NCBI GenBank assembly: GCA_007258455.2
Contig: VDFB02270651.1
Coordinates: 492,522,571-492,586,570, forward strand
Source: Sequoia sempervirens
Lineage: Eukaryota > Streptophyta > Pinopsida > Cupressales > Cupressaceae
Reading direction: 5' to 3'
Length of the DNA stretch: 64,000 bases
How positions within the stretch are numbered: the stretch's first letter is position 1; the number at the start of each line of letters is the position of its first letter. The position numbers were made by a program, and so were the translations under genes. Shown here piece after piece: positions 11,801 through 22,960 of this stretch. The notes below the pieces were generated by a model, which saw only the letters and a program-made list of their open reading frames with translations, made no database searches and had not been told where the DNA came from.

Positions 11801-11934
11801 ATCAATTAAAGGTCTAGAGTGAAGAGAGGAGGACTAGCGAGCATGTTCAAAAGATAAGAGAACCAACAGTCACTCCATCTAGCCAAAATTTGAAGGCAAC
11901 ATGGGATCTATTTCCTTCCCCTAGAGGGAAGTGA
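8892..11934 (+). pseudogene. Decayed multi-exon gene of unknown function
   Basis: I do not recognise the protein. Several short coding-like blocks on the + strand are bounded by good GT/AG signals, all in phase 0. They are 9495-9758 (two internal stops), 9857-9925, 10022-10084, 11459-11548, 11661-11726 and a terminal block 11818-11934 ending in TGA. Examples are 'GQTVHEMCSIPIDPYSFSTM', 'NPGDVGGMMDCGVAATIASS', 'VVVTPDRGCGNVVNVHDDYM' and the C-terminus 'ATWDLFPSPRGK'. Upstream, 8892-9330 is coding-like with frameshifts ('HVREMSQKIIFWSNKRHEMR'). Blocks 1 and 3 end in ACT-TAG just before the donor, where a CAG codon would be expected. It could be a host gene relic or the gene of a large DNA transposon. 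The exon model is my inference from splice consensus. Confidence 0.4.
10199..11140. repeat. Degenerate minisatellite with about 545-bp higher-order duplication
   Basis: The strand is rich in short phrases such as 'atcccatcccattaacct', 'tatgttccattatccc' and 'tagtccatcc', repeated irregularly every 45-60 bases. On a larger scale, the block starting near 10200 is repeated from about 10750, and the block near 10440 ('ttctatgttata...') matches 10985. Both give an offset of about 545-550 bases. It falls in the long interval between two exon-like blocks of the preceding feature. Confidence 0.6.
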
Positions 11935-12830
11935 CTATGTATTAGGGTCATTTGTTGTATGCCTATGTGGAATTTTGGAACATATGTTTTGTACTATCAA
12001 TATATACGTGACATTTTATGTCCATATGGCTCCTTTATACTAAGCCTGCATGGATTTTTTTGATATATTGTATATACTTTTATCAATATATAGCATTGTA
12101 TAGCCTTACAGATTTTTGATTAAAGAAAGTCTTATTTTGCTACTACCATTCTTGAATGATGTTATCATGCGTATCATGTAAATTATATGCTTGAATGTTG
12201 TAGGCATGGATTTTGTTTACATCTAATGCTTAATTAATTACTGTTGATTGCTCAATAAGCCCCATCTAAAGCGTATTGTGTAAATAAGCTCCATTCCTGG
12301 TGGTTTGTATCCTTTGGAATGCTTCAATTACTTATGCCTCACTTATTCACATGTATGTACTTCATGTATATTATGTGTATTCATGTGTATGTTTCATGCT
12401 TCCAATGCATAGAAGCAAAAATATCTTGGGGAAAAAATCGAGAAACCAAAAGTATAAGAGTTTTTGAAAAAATTGGGAAAAAATCACATTTCAAAAAATT
12501 TAAAAAATTGTAGAACAAGAGATAAAAACTATTTTTTTTGAAATTGAAAGGTATTTCCATAGCATATAGAGATATAGAGAGGAAATAAAATAAATATTTT
12601 AACTAATGAATTGTAAGAAATAGATTTTTGTAGTTTATATTCAAATCGTTGATTACATTGCATTGCACATCTTTCAAAGTCAAAGAATTACTTCACATTG
12701 CAAATCTAATAACTAGATGCTAATAGCTGACAAAATTTCAATTACAATATAGTTTCTACAAAGTCAACCTAAGCAATTATGCAATTACTTCACATTGCAT
12801 AACTAATAACTAGTAGCAGTTGCCAATTGC
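11935..12830. other. Unannotated AT-rich sequence
   Basis: I see no coding, RNA or mobile-element signature. The short open frame at 12319-12513 has no recognisable similarity and lies in AT-rich DNA. Confidence 0.4.
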
Positions 12831-12832
12831 AT

Positions 12833-13310
12833 TTTCTTATCATGGCATTCTATGAGACTAGATTTCTTTGAGGTATTTTTTCAAATAGGTCACTGCCTTG
12901 TCTATGTTACCACATTTTTCATACATGTCTACCAAAGCATCTTGTCAAACAGTTCATTGCCTTGTTGCTATGACTAAAATCCTAAAACAAGTGCTTTCGA
13001 ACAAGCTATGGATGGTTGGACAAAATATATCAAAATAATAATATTAAGCAATAGCATAGACAAGGCAGTGAACTGTTCAAAAAAATGCATCAAATACATG
13101 TGGTGATGGAATGCCATGACAATCCATAGACAAGGCAGTGAACTATTTGAAAAGATGCCTAAAAGAAATGTGGTCTCAAGGTGATGAAATTCCATGAAAA
13201 TCAAATTGCTTTTGATTTTCATGGTATTCCATCACCATGATACCTCATTTTTTTGAGGCATTTTTTCAAAGAGTTCACTGCCATTTCTATGCTACCATAT
13301 TTTTTGGTGT
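12833..13310. repeat. PPR-derived inverted repeat cluster
   Basis: Four PPR-like fragments lie in mixed orientation. On the minus strand, 12965-12835 encodes 'ALVDMYEKCGNIDKAV', a typical plant PPR segment. On the + strand, 13046-13205 holds two tandem pieces, each starting at 'atagacaaggcagtgaact', the second encoding 'LFEKMPKRNVVS'. On the minus strand again, 13310-13211 encodes 'ELFEKMPQKNEVSW'. The + piece 13110-13205 and the minus piece 13211-13300 are reverse complements of each other with few mismatches. The core 'gaaaatcaaa' / 'tttgattttc' surrounds a 5-base loop (13206-13210). Transcription would give a long hairpin RNA. None of the fragments is an intact gene. Confidence 0.75.
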
Positions 13311-15004
13311 AGGAGCACCATTGAATAGAAGTTGTCAATTCAAGGTTTTGAGGAGTGGGCTTTAGGTTTTGAGGTATTTTGTCTAAAATAAAGTCAATGA
13401 GACCATTTTCTCTTGTAATATGTCATTTTAGTTTATAGCTAGATGTTTAGAAGGTCAAGTTTGCAAAAAGTGCAAAATATTGAAAAAAGATGTAAAGTTG
13501 CTAAAAGGTTGGAAAATTGCATTTTTAGGGAAAGGAAATGGCCATAGCATTTCAAAAGGAAGTTGTAGGCATTAGAATAGTTATTTTGGAGGGAAAAATC
13601 ATAAATAAGGTGGAAACCATCAATGTAAGTTGGATTTATGAAGATTTGGGTGATTGGAACATTAATAATACTCTATTTTTCTCCACTTTTTTTGTATTTT
13701 TTGAGTTTGTTGTGACTGTACGGCCCGTACAAATGCATAATGTTCTAAATATATTTTTAATTCATTTACAGTGTGATTTGGCCACTTATTGCATTTGATT
13801 TGAGCATCCAACTATGGATTCAGTGTAAGTTTAAACAAATTCTTTGTGATTGGTTTTATACCTTGTTTTAAGGGTTTGTAGCCTTTAAAATGTAAAATCG
13901 AACCATTCCACTTTTTGTGCTTCTTGTAACTTGTGGAATGGGACTAAAAAATCAATAAAAAAGTGAGGTAATGTTGAGAGAGTGCAGGGGAGGCCTGAAA
14001 AATGTGTTGGGCATGAAGCCCCAGAGTGGAAAATTATGTTTTCCAAGTGGAAAAGAAAGGTTTTGATATGGTAATGAGTGAAATAGGTTGGGGCAGCATT
14101 TTTTCTTGTTGAATTGATATTGTGCAAAGGTTTGTAGACTAGTTTGAGGTGGTGGCAAGTTTGATTGAGGTCTGGAAATGTGATTTCCATTAAAACCATT
14201 GATTTTTGGCTATAAAAGAGGGTTTTGAGTTTAGGTATATTGGAGGGTGGATGTCTAAGAAAAAGTTATGGAATCTTTGGTTTGGTAACCTATAGAGAGC
14301 TTCCCAATTGAATTTTGAGTGAAAGGGAAAGTTTAAGGTAGAGTCCCTTTGTAAAAGTGACTTAATTTGAGGCCTAGTTGGTATGAAAAGCCTAATTTGA
14401 GAGAGTTGTATCAAAGTAACCTATTGAGTGGTTGTGGTATGTTGTTGAGTACCTTTATGGGTGTTTAAAACCCTTATGGTCCTAATTTGAAAGTACAACA
14501 CCAAGGAGATATACCTGATTGGCCAATTAGGCCAAATTTTCAAATAAATTGTACTCCAAACTATCTTCCCATCCCAAATAACTATAGAAAATCATTTACC
14601 AGACCAAAAAACCTCCAAATCCACAATCTTTAACTTGAGAACCACTCCTTTAAGCCTGCTTTTACAAAACCCTCATTTTTAGTAAGTTTAGGGTGGGTTT
14701 ATTGAAAATCCTATTCCCACAACTCATAACTACTTTCCAAAGCATCAAACATGCTTAAAAGAATGTACACATGCTTAAAAGTCCCTCACAAACTACTACC
14801 TCAAAGGATTTCAACCATTTCCACTCTTAAACCACTCAATTTCACCAAAACTCATCAAATTGCCAACTAGGGCATCACACCAAACCTCTCAACTCACCTC
14901 ACCTACTCCAGAAACCATGCACATATGTTTCCTACCCCTAATTATTCTATTCCACTAAGTTACAGTAGGTTACAATGGGTGGAATCACTAAAAAATCATT
15001 TTTA
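13311..15004. other. Unannotated sequence before the satellite
   Basis: The open frames at 13538-13798 and, on the minus strand, 13885-14414 show no recognisable domain or splice structure. I find no repeat unit or element terminus here. The sequence changes into the satellite unit near 15005. Confidence 0.35.
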
Positions 15005-15132
15005 CACATTCAACTACTTGTATTTGACCACTTTTTCTCCAAGTGAGAATTCACCACCATAGGAAAAAGCCTCTGAAATAGTGAAATCTGAGAGAGGTTA
15101 TTGTAGAGGGGCCAAACGCGATACCATAGGAT

Positions 15133-15416
15133 TGTTAGTGTAATTAATATTTAATTACGCTTGCATAAGTTTACTTAGGCTTTATTTATTTCCTAGGTTT
15201 TAGGATCTTATCTTTATCTTATCGAGCTATCTTGTTGCTCAAGATAAGATTAGGTTTAGGCATCTTTGCTTTTATAAAGCAAATTATCTCTTGTAATTAA
15301 TTTGATTTTTTTCGAATATATCAAATTGCATGTTTTTATGCAATCTCTTGCTTTTTCATTTTCCTCTTTGTGGAAGGTATTTTCTGGTTTGCAATCAGAT
15401 CTTGGCTAATCTAACA
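15133..15416 (+). repeat. 5' LTR of the 15-kb element
   Basis: It runs from TGTTAGTG to CTAACA and is 284 bp long. It contains a TATA-like 'cttttataaag' near 15268-15279, the probable promoter, followed by T-rich sequence and 'tgcatgtttttatgca'. It is essentially identical to 17332-17615. Confidence 0.92.
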
Positions 15417-15428
15417 TGGTATCAGAGC
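15417..15428 (+). promoter_or_regulatory. tRNA-iMet primer binding site
   Basis: TGGTATCAGAGC directly follows the LTR end. This is the standard plant Copia minus-strand primer site, matching the initiator methionine tRNA. Confidence 0.9.
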
Positions 15429-15889
15429 CTCGATTCGCAGCCCCTTCTCAGCATTTTTGGAGGATTTCATTGCAGAGCTCGTTCAGAGTCCCTCGAGGGT
15501 TTCAATCCTTGAGTACATTTATGCAGCATCTTGGATCAAATCGGGGTTTTCTGTTGGATTCAGAGCGCTGGAAAAAGTCAGAAATGGCTTTTGTTTTATT
15601 CATTTTCATCACCGATTGCCAGATCTGCGAGGGTTGTAAGATCGATGATTTATCTGTTAGATCTGGGGGTCGCCTGATTTTCGGAGCACTTTGGGCCCAA
15701 ATGGACCTCGCCGTTGGATTCGCAGCGCCCAAAAACCCCCATTTTCATATAAAGCATGTCCGATTTGGACACTGTCGACCAGAGAAGCAAAATTTTTTTA
15801 CCCGAGGGCCGTACGGCCCCCAGGCACTGTTCCCGAGGCACAGATTTCGAGAAAAATTCAAAAAAGTATTAAAAAAATCAAAAATATGT

Positions 15890-16260
15890 TTGGAAATTGG
15901 CGCCACCAATTATAAAAGGGAGCGCCACCCGGCGGCCACCGGGCGGCCACCAGGCGACCGCCGGTGCACCACCGCCGCCGGTGGCTCCCCCATACCACTC
16001 CGCCAGACTGCGCAGACAGCCCCCGAGGGCTTTCAACTCCTCTGCGCGGTCATATGGGCGACCGGCCGCTCAACCCAGAGCCCCCCGCCGGGCTTCCAGC
16101 CCCTAGCCCCGGTCACGTGGGTGACCGGGGGCTACGCCGAAGGAGCTAGCCGCCAGCCCCTGGTCCTGCATGCGACTAGGGGCCCAATTTTTTTAGCCCC
16201 TGAGGGCTGCAGGGAGCCATATTGGGCAGTTTTGGACCAGTTTCACCAAATCGGGCATAA
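15890..16260 (+). other. GC-rich internal module of the 15-kb element
   Basis: In otherwise AT-rich DNA this block is very rich in G and C ('ggcggccaccgggcggcc', 'gcaccaccgccgccggtgg'). It is preceded by a TATA-like 'ttataaaag' at 15910. Its right part ('cctggtcctgcatgcgact', then 'aggggcccaa', 'gcccctgagggct') matches the corresponding part of the element at 57.7 kb (about 58130-58260). The long open frame 15416-16495 crosses the primer site and this block and has no recognisable domain, so I do not call it a gene. Confidence 0.6.
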
Positions 16261-17331
16261 CTTTCACATACGGTGTCATTTTTTTGCAAACAAGGTATCA
16301 CCGAAAAGCTGTTTCCAAGATCTACACATTGGTGCTGGTGATATTTTCTGGTTTTTCATTTTTGATGTATTTTCCTGCCTCGGAAGTCAGATGTTGCTGT
16401 TTTCACTCCGGGACCCATATCTTTTGACTCGCTTATCCGATTTTCGTGATTTTTGCGGCGTTGGAAAGCTGGTTTCGGCCTCTATGCAGATCTGAGGTCA
16501 TTTATAGAAAATGTATAACTTTTTTTAGGCATGAATTCTTTTTTGTTTCATGCTCTAGGTTTGCATTTTCACTCATGTTTCTGTATTTTTTTGCATTATC
16601 TCCTTATGCAATCATTGGGTATTGTAATAAATGAACTGATATAAAGTTCCATTCAGGGGGGTTTCATGCATAATAATCTGATTAGAGTGTTGTTTTTCAC
16701 TTTGATCCCATATTTCATTTTGTTTTGATGGCAACTCGTATGGGTTATCTGGTCTCTTAGTTTCTTTTGGCCACATTTCTTGTCTTGCTTGACACATGTC
16801 GGATTCATTGGTTCACACTTCAGATTGAGAGCCTATGGTTAATGATCCACATTGGATCCATCTCAATTTGAGGGCCATGTTTTTGTGGTTATTGTTCCAG
16901 AGTCTATTTTTGGTACTCCTTCCCATGGAAGAGTTTCAGTCATAGTTTGGCATCGACATCGAGATACATGGTTTCCAGATTATGTCATCATCTCATCTCT
17001 TATTGCTTCACAGATTCCAGAGTTGTTCCAGTTTGGAGTTTTCGAGTGTTCCATGGCATCGAGTCTTCTGTTGCTTTATCATGATTCCTTGAGTCAATCA
17101 GTGGCTCTCATCCGGTTTCAGTAGTATACAGAAGAATATTTCCTTGCTTGCCTATATCAAGTTCCAGTGTTACTCCACAGCATTCTTCCAGTGATTCTTC
17201 GCAGCAGTTCATCTCACTGAGGGGGGTTTCTCTCTCTTTGGATTTGTACATGAGTACTTGATCAGGCCTTGTTGTTGGGACTCATATTTGCATAATAATC
17301 TACTTCTCCCTAAGTTGCACTTATGGGGGGG

Positions 17332-17615
17332 TGTTAGTGTAATTAATATTTAATTACGCTTGCATAAGTTTACTTAGGCTTTATTTATTTCCTAGGTTTT
17401 AGGATCTTATCTTTATCTTATCGAGCTATCTTGTTGCTCAAGATAAGATTAGGTTTAGGCATCTTTTCTTTTATAAAGCAAATTATCTCTTGTAATTAAT
17501 TTGATTTTTTTCGAATATATCAAATTGCATGTTTTTATGCAATCTCTTGCTTTTTCATTTTCCTCTTTGTGGAAGGTATTTTCTGGTTTGCAATCAGATC
17601 TTGGCTAATCTAACA
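17332..17615 (+). repeat. 3' LTR of the 15-kb element
   Basis: This is the 284-bp partner of 15133-15416. It is preceded by the G-rich polypurine tract and followed by the AGGAT duplication. Confidence 0.92.
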
Positions 17616-19069
17616 AGGATTAGATGAGAAGTTTCTAAGTGTCACAGTGTCTGAATACAAGTATGCTAAAGTTTGCAGCCATTTTCCACTTTGGACTCTT
17701 AAGGGATTCTACCGGTTGAATGTAGCTCAGAGCAATTTCGCATATTTTTGTGAAAGAGGACCATGCCTAGTGTAAACATACCCACCCAGACACTTCAGAA
17801 TAGTCTGTTTGGTCACACGAGTTGTAGAACAAGAGTTGCACCACTTGCATTTGACACTTTTTCCATCAAGTGAAAATCCGCCACCACGAGAAAACCACTT
17901 CGAGATAGTGAAAACTGAGAGAATTTTTTGTAGAGGGGCCTAACACAATCCCATAAGATCAGACGAGAATTTCCTAAGTGTCACGGTATTTGAGTAACAA
18001 CATGCTGAAGTTTGCAGCCATTTTGCACTTTGGACTCTTAAGGGATCAATCTAGTTGAACGTAGCTTAGAGTGATTCCGTGTGTTTGGGTGCAAAAGAGG
18101 ACCATGCCTAGCATAAAAATACCTATTTAGATGCATTGGAATAGTCTATTTGGTTACACGAGTTGCAAAACAAAATTTGCACTACTTTGCAACTTTGCAC
18201 TGTTTGCATTTGACACTTTTTTCATCAAGTGAAAATTTGCCACCATGGGAAAACCACTCAAAGATAGCGAAAATCGAGAGAGGTTTTTGTAGAGGGGCCC
18301 AACATGATCTTGTAGGATTAGATGAGAAGTTTCTAAGCATCATAGTATTTGAGTAAAAACATGCTAAAGTTTTCAACCATTTTTCACTTTAGACTCTTAA
18401 AGGATCGATTCAGTTGAACATAGCTCAGAGCGATTCCGAGCCGTTGGATACAAAAGAGGCTCATTCCTAGCACAAACATACCTATTTAGATGTGTTGGAA
18501 TAGTGCATTTGGTCACACAAGCTATAAAAGGAAAGTTGCACCACTTTTCAACTTTCAACTACTTGCATTTGATAACTTTTTCCCCAAGTGAAATCCACCA
18601 CCACCACTCCAAGATAAAAAAAATAAGAGAAATTTTTATAGAGGGGCCCAACACAATCCTGTAGGATCAGATGAGAAGTTTCTAAGCATCATGGAATCCA
18701 AGTAACAACATGCCGAAGTTTGTAGCCATTTTGCACTTTAGTCTCTTAAGGGATAGATCTGGTTGAACATAGCGCAGAGTGATTCTACATGTTTGGGTGC
18801 AAAAGAGGACCATTCCTAGCATAAAAATACTTATTTGGACATGTTGGAATAGTTTGTTTGGTCATACGAGTTGCAGAACAAAAATTGCACCACTTTGCAA
18901 CTTTCAACTACTTGCATTTGAAAACCTTTTCAGCAAGTGAAAATCTGCCACCACAAGAAAACCATCTAAGATAGAAAAAATTGAATTTTTTTTTTGTAGA
19001 GGGTCCCAACGCGATCCCATAGGATTAGATGAGAAGTTTCTAAGCCACTAGTACAAAAACAACAATATA

Positions 19070-19450
19070 TGACTAAATAAACTACTAAAAATTGCATATA
19101 AATGACTAATTTTGGTCACATGATCATTAGTAGTTTATTGTCGGTCATTTATAACGCAACCAAATTTATGACTAAACTATTTTAGTCATTTATCTAGTCA
19201 TTGATTTAGTCATTGATTTAGTCGTTAATTTAGTCATTGATTGTTGTTAATTGGTCATTTATTTAGTCATGGTAGTGATTTATTTAGTCATATATTTAGT
19301 CATTAATTTATTCATATATTTAGTCATTAATTTTGTCATTGATTATTGTTAACTAGTCATTTATTTAGTCATGGTAATCATTATAGTTATTTATTTAGTC
19401 ATGGTTTAGTCATTTGTTTAGTTATGTTAATCATTTATTTAGTCATTTAT
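19070..19450. repeat. CACTA left subterminal repeats
   Basis: 'tagtcatttatttagtca' and variants ('ttgatttagtcattga') recur about every 10-20 bases, in both orientations near the tip. A matching set lies at 22975-23100 near the other end. The motif is the likely transposase-binding array. Confidence 0.75.
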
Positions 19451-19919
19451 GAACTAATGCTTTTAGATGTGTATGCAAACTCTTATGTTTGGAGAATGCT
19501 ATTACAATAACTAGTGTATGAAATTGCAAACCAAGAGAAAATTTTGTTGTGATTGAATAATATAACTTTAAAACTCTTATGTTATTAAAAATTCAACAAA
19601 TTTGGGATTGAAACACCTTTGAAAAATAATTCTCTATGTATTCAAATAGTTGTATATAAAATATGTTACAAAGAACTCCATATATGGAGTTTTGAATACA
19701 AAATCTTTTGCATACTTATACAAACTATTGATTTATTATACTTCTAAAATTGAAAAAAAACTAAAACTAAATGGTGTGAATGTATGTCTTTAGTGATGCC
19801 ACTATTGCACATGAGATGGGCAGTAAATGCATCTAGTAAGGCACTGGTTTTGCATTTTCTCCTTGCTCTATACCTAGCCACAATCAAAAAATAAACATAT
19901 TAACAAATGTCTTAAAAAC

Positions 19920-20335
19920 AGATACCCATAAGCATTAGAGTAAGTCTAATAAATAAAAATACATAGAATTAATGATATTACAAAAGAAATGCATTTGCAA
20001 AAGAATTAATATCAGAGTAATATCTTAAATATTACTAGTTTATCATAGCAATATCTTCTTGCTATGTATCATCCATAAACATATTACTAAATAGCTGTAA
20101 ACAATGAATATTTTAAATGCAAATACCCATAAGCATTAGAGTAAGTCTAATAAATAAAAATGTATAGAATTAATGATATTGCAAAAGAAATGCATTTGCA
20201 AAAGAATAAATATCAAAGTAATATCTTAAATATATTACTAAATTATCAAAGTAAGTCTAATAAATAAAAAATGTATAGAATTAGTGATATTGCAAAAGAA
20301 ATGTATTTGCAAAAGAAATAATCTCTACTTTTTCG
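19920..20335. repeat. Tandem repeat of about 200 bp inside the CACTA element
   Basis: 'acccataagcattagag' and the following 'taagtctaataaataaaaa' occur near 19923 and again near 20125. A partial third copy ('aagtctaataaataaaaaa') lies near 20245. Each carries 'gcatttgcaaaagaa'. Confidence 0.7.
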
Positions 20336-20394
20336 ATTTTGGATTCAATTATTGTATTATTCTTTAAATCAAATCACCACAATATCTTGAAAAA

Positions 20395-20990
20395 TTAAAT
20401 TTCATTCTAAATTTAAATTAAATTCTAATTTCTAATTTAACAATTACTAATTTAGATATAAAAGCAACCTTTCTTTTTTAGTTTTTATTTTCTAATGAAA
20501 AAGAAAAACTAAAAAAGAAATATTGCTTCAAAAAAATAAGCTAGTCATAAAATTATTTAAGAAATTTTATTCTAAACTTAAATTTCATTCTAAATTTAAA
20601 TTAAATTCTAATTTCTAATTTAACAATTACTAATTTAGATACAAAAGCAACCTTTCTTTTTTAGTTTCTCTTTTCTAATGAAAAAGAAAAACTAAAAAAG
20701 AAAGATTGCTTCAAAAAAATAAGCTAGTAATAAAATTATTTAAGAAAAACTAAAAACTTCAATTTTATTCTAAATTTAAATTTTATTCTAGATTTAAATT
20801 TCATTCTAAATTTAAATTAAATTCTAATTTCTAATTTAACAATTACTAATTTAGATATAAAAGCAACCTTTCTTTTTTATTTTTTATTTTCTAATGAAAA
20901 AGAAAAAATAAAAAAGAAAGATTGCTTCAAAAAAACTAAGCCAGTAATAAAATTATTTAAAAAAAACTAAAAACTTCAAAAAAAACTTAA
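20395..20990. repeat. Three tandem hairpin-forming units inside the CACTA element
   Basis: A unit containing 'aaattctaatttctaattt' recurs near 20417, 20600 and 20816 (spacings about 183 and 216). Each unit has an inverted repeat 'tttcttttttagttttt' / 'aaaaactaaaaaagaaa' with a short loop around 'ctaatgaaa', near 20470-20525, 20650-20705 and 20870-20925. Confidence 0.75.
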
Positions 20991-22960
20991 ATGTATATTA
21001 TCAGCAGTGAATGGAAGATACACTATGAAGTTGTGAATGTGCTTGAAATTATTGAAAGCACTATGAGAATAAGATGGGTTCAAGAATACAAGCCTAGATT
21101 ATTTACAAAATCTACTTCAAGAAATTTTTTTGAAAATGAATGAAAATAAGCCAAAGATTTCAGAAATGGAAAGAAGCTGAAACAAAGCCCTCTATTAAAA
21201 TCAAGATTTCCAATAAATATAATAATTCTCTCAGTTATGAAGGCCCTCTTAAAATTAAGATTTCCAATAAATATAATAATTCTCTCAGTTATGAAGGTGC
21301 TCTCAGGGAATTCAAACACACTTTGGTTGCTCCTATCCAATCTATCATTCATCCCATTCACAATTAGACACTTTATTTGGATGAAGAGCATAAAAGAAAA
21401 AGTTAAAGAAAGAATTTTAGGGCATGCCATTTATATAATTTTTGGAGTTTCCTTTGTGGAAACGTCAAGTATAGAAAAGTTTGTTTTATTGAGTATTGGG
21501 TCTCTACCACACAACCATGAGGAAGAGAAAATGAACATAAAGAAAAATATCTAGAATGCTATGAAGGTCACGGCCATTAGAATACAAAAATCCCTCAAAA
21601 TAATGAAAATAGTAAGTTAAGAGTGCAAAGTTTTACATTTTCTATAGAAAGAAAGTAACCCATCAAGATTTGTGTAGGGACATACAAGGGTTTTTATCAT
21701 ATTGCCTCTATTAAGCTCGAATCGAGCCTATTCTCATAGAAATTTAAGAGATAATAATAATGAAACTTACACAAGATTGTTGTAAAGGAGACGCCCTCCA
21801 AAGTCTTTAGAAATGAGCCTCAAAGATACTCCAATGGCAGTCAAACAAAGAGGAGAGATATCAATAAATGGTAAGCAAAGGAAATACAACAAAAAAATAC
21901 TCAGTTGCGACCAAGTGAGCTCAATAAAATGCTTCACAATGGAGAATACTTTTCAATTTCAAAACCAAAGACTTACCTCTGCAATATTTTTTTTTTCAAG
22001 AAAATCATCAGAAACAACATAATGAGTCACCATTCCACTCTCAAACTCTACCCAGGCATAGTGGTGTTGAGTTTTCTCCAAAAATACAAGTGAAAAATGG
22101 AATGAGTTTCTTCTCCAAAAATACAAGTGAAAAATGAAATGAGATTAGGGCTTGATTTCTTTTTGATTTAGGGTTTTTTCATTACCCTAGACCCAATGGT
22201 TTATTTTTCACATTGTATTAAAGAAAATAGGTACCTTTTTATGATTTTTATTAGAAAAATCAAATACCATCCCCCACTTTCTCGCTTCTTTACTTCATTT
22301 AATTTTGATTTCAAAATTAAATCTCCCACTTTTAAATATATTATAATATTATATTTATATTATAATATTTATAAATTATATTATATTATATTATATTATT
22401 ATATAATATAAATATTATATTATATTATAATATAAATAAGTATTCAATATAATATTATATAATAATATATTATTGTTATATTATATTATAATACAATACA
22501 CTTCCTCAATTCATTTTTTTTTAATTAACCACTTTAATATCATATTGTCTATTTTTTATGTGTGACTAATTATTTAGTTATCTTTATTTGTGTTTTGAAA
22601 TGAAAGATAGCCCTCAAAATGCAATTGGATTGTTTAAATCATATTTTATTAGTGAAATTGACCACAATTGCTCTTTGATACATTTGACATGCTAACACAA
22701 TAGGAAAATCAAACTGGCTTCAAATCATAGTTAAAAACATTAATGATTTATTAACATAATGAGTAATAAAAGTTAAAGAATGTAAATGTTAATTTTTTTT
22801 TATAAAATATGTGAAGGCCTTAAGACTGCACTAAGAGCCAATGCCTTCCACGCAATAGGTATTTTTGGTGCATCAAGCAACCTAGGTGGCCAAATGGTCC
22901 ACTTAGGTAGGGGTCCCATGAAGGGGGCTTAAGCTCTATGGATTATGATCAAATTCAAAA
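20991..22960. other. CACTA interior with no recognised gene
   Basis: A 54-bp direct repeat ('aagatttccaataaatat' at 21203 and 21257) sits in an open frame, and a palindromic AT run lies at about 22330-22500. Open frames near 21080-21554 run on both strands over the same repeat and have no recognisable domain. I cannot say whether this is captured host sequence. Confidence 0.45.

Larger units (their letters stand above)
15133..17615 (+). mobile_element. Young non-autonomous Copia-type LTR retrotransposon
   Basis: Two 284-bp LTRs, each starting TGTTAG and ending TAACA, flank a 1.9 kb interior. The 5-bp target duplication AGGAT is perfect (15128-15132 and 17616-17620). After the first LTR comes TGGTATCAGAGC (15417-15428), complementary to the initiator methionine tRNA 3' end, as in Copia elements. 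Before the second LTR is a purine tract ending in seven G (17325-17331). The interior has no protease, integrase or RT, so the element needs proteins from a relative. It is inserted in the satellite. The LTRs appear to differ at only one base (a 'tttgctttt' versus 'ttttctttt' change), so insertion was recent. Confidence 0.93.

Noticed and set aside
15417..15428. tRNA-like sequence
   Set aside because: It is only the 12-base complement of a tRNA 3' end (a primer site), not a tRNA gene; no cloverleaf surrounds it.
15416..16495. 359-codon open frame inside the 15-kb LTR element
   Set aside because: It starts at the LTR/primer-site junction and runs through the GC-rich module, with alternative open frames on the same stretch and no recognisable domain; probably open by composition.
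17621..19045. CRISPR-like array of regularly spaced repeats
   Set aside because: The whole unit of about 355 bases is repeated with no unique spacers; it is an ordinary satellite in a plant genome.
21080..21554. Gene captured in the CACTA element
   Set aside because: Overlapping frames on both strands over a 54-bp direct repeat; no domain, splice signal or similarity that I can name.
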